Shown here: positions 6,667 to 9,088 of the stretch, in pieces
How the letters are laid out: every line of letters starts with the position of its first letter
How positions within the stretch are numbered: position 1 is the first letter of the stretch
From: an uncultured Selenomonas sp.
Lineage (GTDB): Bacteria; Bacillota; Negativicutes; Selenomonadales; Selenomonadaceae
Direction: 5' to 3'
DNA length: 9,088 nucleotides
Assembly: GCA_947097535.1 (NCBI GenBank)
Contig: CAMURM010000040.1
Coordinates: forward strand, 1-9,088
The notes under the pieces: model-generated
What the model saw: only the letters and a program-made list of their open reading frames with translations
The model's database searches: none
What the model was told of the DNA's origin: nothing
Made by a program: the position numbers and the translations under genes

Positions 6667-6714
6667 GAATCGAGCCTTGCAGAGATGCCCATCTCCGCAA
6701 GGCTCGGTTCTTTT
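6667..6714 (+). terminator. Rho-independent terminator after the kinase gene
   Basis: A long stem pairs GAATCGAGCCTTGC (6667-6680) with GCAAGGCTCGGTTC (6697-6710, one T-G pair). It is capped by a second stem GAGAT/ATCTC around GCCC (6682-6695) and followed by TTTTATTT. The preceding 95 bp (6572-6666) are A/T-rich and show no gene. The minus strand has a weaker T run, so it may also stop minus-strand transcription. Confidence 0.85.
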
Positions 6715-6724
6715 ATTTCAGCCC

Positions 6725-6764
6725 TTTGCATAAGCCGTCGATCTTTCGCGGCGACTTATGCAAA
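6725..6764. repeat. Inverted repeat beside the terminator
   Basis: Perfect 10-bp arms TTTGCATAAG (6725-6734) and CTTATGCAAA (6755-6764) are extended inward by CGTCG/CGGCG, forming a roughly 40-nt hairpin. Neither strand has a T run after it. It lies just past the stop codon of the minus-strand gene remnant at 6773 and may be that gene's 3' mRNA hairpin or a small palindromic repeat. No second copy is present in the window. Confidence 0.5.
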
Positions 6765-6772
6765 GCCGTATC

Positions 6773-6883
6773 TTAATACCCTTGTTTTTCAAGCCACGCA
6801 TAGAGCGCGGTTTTGGCTTCGTCGGGCGAGTTCTGCGCGGTGTGACCCGTGAGCTCGAAGCCGTCCATATGCAGGACTTCTTT
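6773..6883 (-). pseudogene. C-terminal remnant of an unidentified protein (possibly flavodoxin-like)
   Basis: Minus-strand codons 6868-6773 read MDGFELTGHTAQNSPDEA and then KTALYAWLEKQGY before a TAA stop; a TAG closes the frame at 6884-6886. The codon use is GC-rich and matches the genuine chromosomal genes, and the peptide looks like the end of a folded protein rather than noise. There is no ribosome binding site in front of the in-frame ATG. I read it as the 3' end of a host gene whose 5' part has been lost. The ending, a hydrophobic strand followed by an amphipathic helix with AWLEKQGY, resembles flavodoxin-type C-termini, but this resemblance is weak and the parent protein is not identified. 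Confidence 0.5.
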
Positions 6884-6982
6884 CTATCGTTTGTATGAGC
6901 ACGCTGTAAAACGGTGTTTCCTTGGATTGCCTTAATTCTACAGGATGCGTGGCGATTTATACAATGCCGATAGTGGAAGCCG
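6884..6982. other. Unassigned segment between two gene remnants
   Basis: No intact gene. The minus strand is open from 6956 down past 6884 in a frame that reads VELRQSKETPFYSVLIQTIE, which looks protein-like but has no start, no ribosome binding site and no family I recognise. It is probably another fragment lying between the break points of the neighbouring remnants. Confidence 0.3.
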
Positions 6983-7267
6983 CTATATTAAGTAAAGATG
7001 GGCTTTTTCATCACAGATGTCCTGCACAGACAGGCGTTTGATCTCGTCCAACGTCATGGTGGCGTAGCGATGCAGACGCTTGTGCTCCGGCGCCATTTTT
7101 CCTGTGCGATTCTGGAATTGCCAAGGCGGATCTGCATAAATGGTCTGATATTTTTTTCCTTTCCATTCTGTGGGGAAGGATTGGCTGAGTATCTCAAGAG
7201 CATGCCCATAGCTGTAAAACTCAAATTTATGGAGCAGATCGTCTGCGATGTTATCTGTCGAAAAGAT
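6983..7267 (-). pseudogene. Truncated MT-A70 family DNA adenine methyltransferase, with RE-like N-terminus
   Basis: Reading the minus strand from 7267, the frame stays open for 94 codons. Codons about 39-92 are plainly the start of an MT-A70 methyltransferase: KKYQTIYADPPWQF contains the catalytic DPPW (codons 46-49; bases 7121-7132), then NRTGKMAPEHKRLHRY, TMTLDEIKRL and EKAHLYL. Where the family continues WVPNALL, this copy breaks off into ILE-TAG, near 6990. The S-adenosylmethionine-binding C-terminal part is missing, so it cannot be active. Codons 1-38 read FSTDNIADDLLHKFEFYSYG, then HALEILSQSFPTEW; the YSYGHALEIL..EW pattern resembles the N-terminus of BglII-type restriction enzymes. The first codon is ATC, 4 nt after AGAGGTG, exactly where an ATG would be expected. 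Interpretation: a decayed restriction-modification locus in which a deletion has fused two gene starts. The MT-A70 identity is firm; the BglII identity is tentative. Confidence 0.8.
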
Positions 7268-7312
7268 GGTTCACCTCTTCCGCATCGTATAGCAGGATCG
7301 TTCCTATAATTC

Positions 7313-7390
7313 TTACCTCGTAAAAAGCTCGTCCCAGAATGTGTAGGCGAGCATGAGAAATATGAGGAAGAGCAGGAAGATGTCGCTCAT
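7313..7390 (-). CDS. Putative 25-residue single-pass membrane peptide
   Basis: On the minus strand, GAGGTG lies 6 nt before an ATG (7390) that opens the reading frame MSDIFLLFLIFLMLAY, then TFWDELFTR and a TAA stop. About 17 consecutive residues are hydrophobic (Ile4-Tyr16 plus flanks), with acidic and basic residues only at the ends, so it would form one membrane helix. A plausible promoter (7420-7448) lies just upstream. It could be a genuine small membrane protein, a type I toxin-like peptide, or a chance ORF. No family is recognised. Confidence 0.45.
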   Translation of the reverse strand: MSDIFLLFLIFLMLAYTFWDELFTR

Positions 7391-7419
7391 GGATTTCACC
7401 TCGCGTTTCTTTTCCCTTT

Positions 7420-7448
7420 ATGATACAATGAGAGGAAATGAAGCGCAA
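7420..7448 (-). promoter_or_regulatory. Predicted promoter for the 25-residue membrane peptide ORF
   Basis: On the minus strand TTGCGC (7443-7448, three of six matches) and TATCAT (7420-7425, five of six) are 17 bp apart, placing transcription start about 23 nt before the ATG at 7390. It physically overlaps the plus-strand promoter of the next gene, so the two transcripts would diverge from the same few bases. Confidence 0.45.
7421..7429 (+). promoter_or_regulatory. Predicted extended -10 promoter for the 7460-dprA operon
   Basis: TGATACAAT is an extended -10 element (TGN followed by TACAAT, 7424-7429). No good -35 is seen 17 bp upstream (TCGCGT). Transcription near 7436 would leave a short leader holding the AAGGGGGG ribosome binding site (7447-7454) of the gene at 7460. 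Confidence 0.5.
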
Positions 7449-7459
7449 GGGGGGATTTC

Positions 7460-7825
7460 ATGGAGCGAAAAAGCTTTGTGCTTGAGCGCATGGAGCCTTG
7501 GAGCCGGGAGGCGGCGGCCGCGGCCATGCGTGAGATCGGCTGCACGGAGGCGGGCGTCGCGATCATGCGTGACAAGGCTGTGTTCTGCGTGATCCGCGTG
7601 CACGATCTGCCGACGAAGGCGGCGAATGTCGTCAAGCAGACCTTCCTCTCGAAGGGGGCGGACGCCGCCGTATCGCGCCATGCGGTCGACCTCAGCGAGG
7701 AGCGCACGGACGTGCTGCTCTTTGCGACGCTCGCGCAGTACCGCGCAGCGGCTGCTGTGCTCATGCGTCAGCCGTGGGGGCTCGATGTCCTCGCGCGCGA
7801 CATACTCGCGCTTTTAGGGATTTAG
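7460..7825 (+). CDS. Stand-alone dihydropteroate synthase N-terminal-like domain protein
   Basis: A 121-residue soluble protein: GCTEAGVAIMRDKAVFCVIR, then LPTKAANVVKQTFLSKGADA, then ERTDVLLFATLAQYRAAAAVL and QPWGLDVLARDI. From memory of the family, this pattern (I-K-I-M..KA, then A-A-N-x-x-K-Q, then T-D-V-L-L..T-x-x-Q-Y-R, then QPxGL..LA) matches the region that precedes the TIM-barrel in dihydropteroate synthases of some Clostridia and Negativicutes. Here it ends with a stop (TAG), and no barrel domain follows. Its partner may be encoded elsewhere, or this may be what remains of a longer gene. AAGGGGGG precedes the ATG by 5 nt. The folB-like gene follows after 23 nt, which supports a link with folate metabolism. 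No catalytic residues are expected in this domain. The family assignment is from recall, not from a search. Confidence 0.65.
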   Translation: MERKSFVLERMEPWSREAAAAAMREIGCTEAGVAIMRDKAVFCVIRVHDLPTKAANVVKQTFLSKGADAAVSRHAVDLSEERTDVLLFATLAQYRAAAAVLMRQPWGLDVLARDILALLGI

Positions 7826-7848
7826 AACAGGAGAAGGAGTGGATTCGT

Positions 7849-8211
7849 ATGGCAAAGATCAAGATGATGAACATGATGTTCTACGGTTTTCAGGGCGTCT
7901 ATGAATACGAAAAGGAGCAGGGCGCGAAGCTCAACGTCGATGTGGAGATGGTGACGCGCGACGACAGAGCCTGCGATACGGATCGCATCGAAGACGGCGC
8001 CATCGACGCGGCATCGGTCTATCCGCTGATTCAGGATACTGTGGAGGAGACGAAGGTCAACCTCTTGATGACGCTCGCGGCAAAGACGGGCGACCGCATC
8101 TTGCAGAAGTTCCCGCAGATCGTCGAGGTCACGACGCGCGTCCGCAAGCATGCCGTGCTCATCCATGGCCCGCTCGATTACGTCGAGGTCGAGGTTACGC
8201 GCAAGGCGTAA
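7849..8211 (+). CDS. Dihydroneopterin aldolase-like (FolB, T-fold) protein, active site altered
   Basis: A 120-residue T-fold protein whose length and landmarks fit FolB, which converts dihydroneopterin to 6-hydroxymethyl-dihydropterin in folate synthesis. It has MMFYGFQGVYEYEKEQGAKL (9-28), DRIEDGAIDAASVYPLI (45-61), LLMTLAAKTGDRILQKFP (72-89) and a C-terminal VRKHAVLIHGPLDYVEVEV. Compared with the usual pattern, the likely catalytic Lys is kept (Lys100) and a Glu occupies the place of S. aureus Glu22 (here Glu21). However, the pterin-anchoring Glu of LIExLA is Met74, the conserved Tyr of the NYAEVY motif is Ala54, and the YHG and KPxPP motifs are altered. It may be a paralogue with another substrate or a decaying enzyme. 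AAGGAG lies 9 nt before the ATG at 7849; the open frame extends upstream to 7774, but that would overlap the preceding gene. Likely co-transcribed with the genes on both sides. Confidence 0.8.
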   Translation: MAKIKMMNMMFYGFQGVYEYEKEQGAKLNVDVEMVTRDDRACDTDRIEDGAIDAASVYPLIQDTVEETKVNLLMTLAAKTGDRILQKFPQIVEVTTRVRKHAVLIHGPLDYVEVEVTRKA

Positions 8212-8273
8212 AGCGGTGTGGGGCAGGGCTTTCGTGCCTGTTTGCAGCTGAAAAAGCGGAGAGGAGGGACGTT

Positions 8274-9088
8274 TTGGAGCGATTTTTCCTGGCGGCTCTC
8301 TGCCGCGCCCCCGGCGTCGGGAGCCGCGTGGCGGCGTCCCTCGTGCGTGCTTTCGGCACGGCGCAAACCGCCTGGCAGGCAGGCGCTGCGGCGCTTCGTG
8401 AGGCGCATCTTTCGCCCGAGCGCGCCGCTTCCCTGCACGATTTCTGCCGCAGGAACGAGGGCTTGCCCGAGGCGATCGCCGCCGCCTGCGAGAAGGGCGG
8501 CATCGCGCTCTTTTCGCCTGCAGACGAGGCGTATCCTGCGCTCCTGCGGGAGATTTACGACCCGCCGCAGACGCTCTTTTGCCGCGGCTCACTCGACTGC
8601 CTTTCGCACAGTGCCGTCGCCATGGTAGGCGCGCGCCATGCGAGCGCCTACGGCAAGGGGGCGGCGGAGGACATCGCGCTCGGTCTTGCCGAGCGCGGTT
8701 TTGTCGTCGTGAGCGGCGCGGCGCGCGGCATCGACACGGCTTCGCATCGAGGCGCGCTGAAGGCGGGCGCGACGGTCGCCGTGCTCGGCTGCGGCGTTGA
8801 CGTCGCCTATCCGCGCGAGAATGCGCGCCTCTTGGCGGAGATCGCCGAAAGGGGCGCTGTGCTTTCCGAGTATGCGCCGGGCACGGCGCCCTTCGCGGCG
8901 TTCTTCCCCGCGCGAAACCGCATCATCAGCGGCATTGCGCGCGGCACGATCGTCGTCGAGGCGGCGGAGCGGAGCGGCTCGCTGATCACGGCGGAGTTCG
9001 CTCTGAGCGAGGGGCGCGATGTCTTTGCCGTGCCGGGCAGCATCTACTCGGCGACGAGCCGCGGCTGCCATCGCCTGATTCAGCAGGG
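8274..9088 (+). CDS. dprA: DNA processing protein DprA/Smf (partial, 3' end outside window)
   Basis: DprA binds incoming single-stranded DNA in natural transformation and loads RecA onto it. The first 271 codons are visible. A helix-hairpin-helix/SAM-like N-terminus (LCRAPGVGSRVAASLVRAFG) is followed by the Rossmann-like core with AMVGARHASAYG (116-127), VVVSGAARGIDTASHRGAL (144-162), the strongly conserved FPARNRIISG (211-220), SGSLITAEFAL (234-244) and VFAVPGSIYS. The usual VGSR is VGAR here and the usual SGLARGID is SGAARGID. The start is a TTG at 8274, 6 nt after GAGGAGG; 62 bp separate it from the folB-like stop. The remaining quarter, including any C-terminal winged-helix domain, is off the edge. 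Confidence 0.95.
   Translation, partial: MERFFLAALCRAPGVGSRVAASLVRAFGTAQTAWQAGAAALREAHLSPERAASLHDFCRRNEGLPEAIAAACEKGGIALFSPADEAYPALLREIYDPPQTLFCRGSLDCLSHSAVAMVGARHASAYGKGAAEDIALGLAERGFVVVSGAARGIDTASHRGALKAGATVAVLGCGVDVAYPRENARLLAEIAERGAVLSEYAPGTAPFAAFFPARNRIISGIARGTIVVEAAERSGSLITAEFALSEGRDVFAVPGSIYSATSRGCHRLIQQ

Noticed and set aside
6998..7309. A 103-codon plus-strand open frame
   Set aside because: It is antisense to the MT-A70 remnant, has no ribosome binding site, and its protein shows no family features.
7251..7448. Minus-strand frame ending GTILLYDAEEVNHLFDR, possibly an excisionase-type protein
   Set aside because: The ending vaguely resembles excisionase-family DNA-binding proteins, but the rest of the frame is the shadow of the membrane peptide ORF and has no start signal. 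The evidence is too weak to list it.
1..9088. CRISPR arrays, tRNA or rRNA genes, intact insertion sequences
   Set aside because: I looked for regularly spaced direct repeats, cloverleaf-like sequences and transposase motifs and saw none that could be supported.

Overview
The window looks like chromosomal DNA of a high-GC member of the Negativicutes (Selenomonas/Centipeda-like). This rests on gene content, strong AGGAG-type ribosome binding sites, TTG starts and the style of the proteins. No marker gene fixes the taxon, so it is an inference. Most genes are GC-rich and ordinary. One stretch, about 5700-7310, differs: it is more A+T-rich and holds a small accessory module and several gene remnants.

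Layout. Positions 1-2676 (minus strand) hold an ABC importer operon: a substrate-binding lipoprotein of the TrpX/ABC_sub_bind family, then a BPD_transp_2-type permease, then an ATPase that runs off the left edge. A 13-bp hairpin sits between the first two genes. A divergent promoter region (about 2677-2972) leads to a soluble PAS-PAS chemoreceptor-like protein (2973-4469). It is followed by a terminator and then by a single amino-acid-binding lipoprotein (4740-5534) with its own promoter and terminator.

The accessory segment starts with two hairpin-forming stretches (5591-5685). Next comes a consensus promoter driving a two-gene unit: an unrecognised 80-residue protein and an overlapping zeta-toxin-like P-loop kinase, closed by a terminator (6667-6714). 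This is the best candidate for an incompletely described system, a toxin-antitoxin pair with an unfamiliar antitoxin. Beyond it lie minus-strand debris: a C-terminal gene fragment (6773-6883), an unassigned 100 bp, and a broken MT-A70 adenine methyltransferase (6983-7267) whose front end resembles the start of a BglII-type restriction enzyme. A 25-residue single-membrane-helix ORF (7313-7390) follows, with its own promoter and ribosome binding site.

From 7460 the plus-strand chromosomal backbone resumes. It has a 121-residue protein that looks like the accessory N-terminal domain of some Firmicutes dihydropteroate synthases, standing alone. Then comes a FolB-like protein that appears to lack the pterin-anchoring Glu and a conserved active-site Tyr, and then dprA, cut by the right edge. 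The two folate-like proteins together are the second unusual point of the window.
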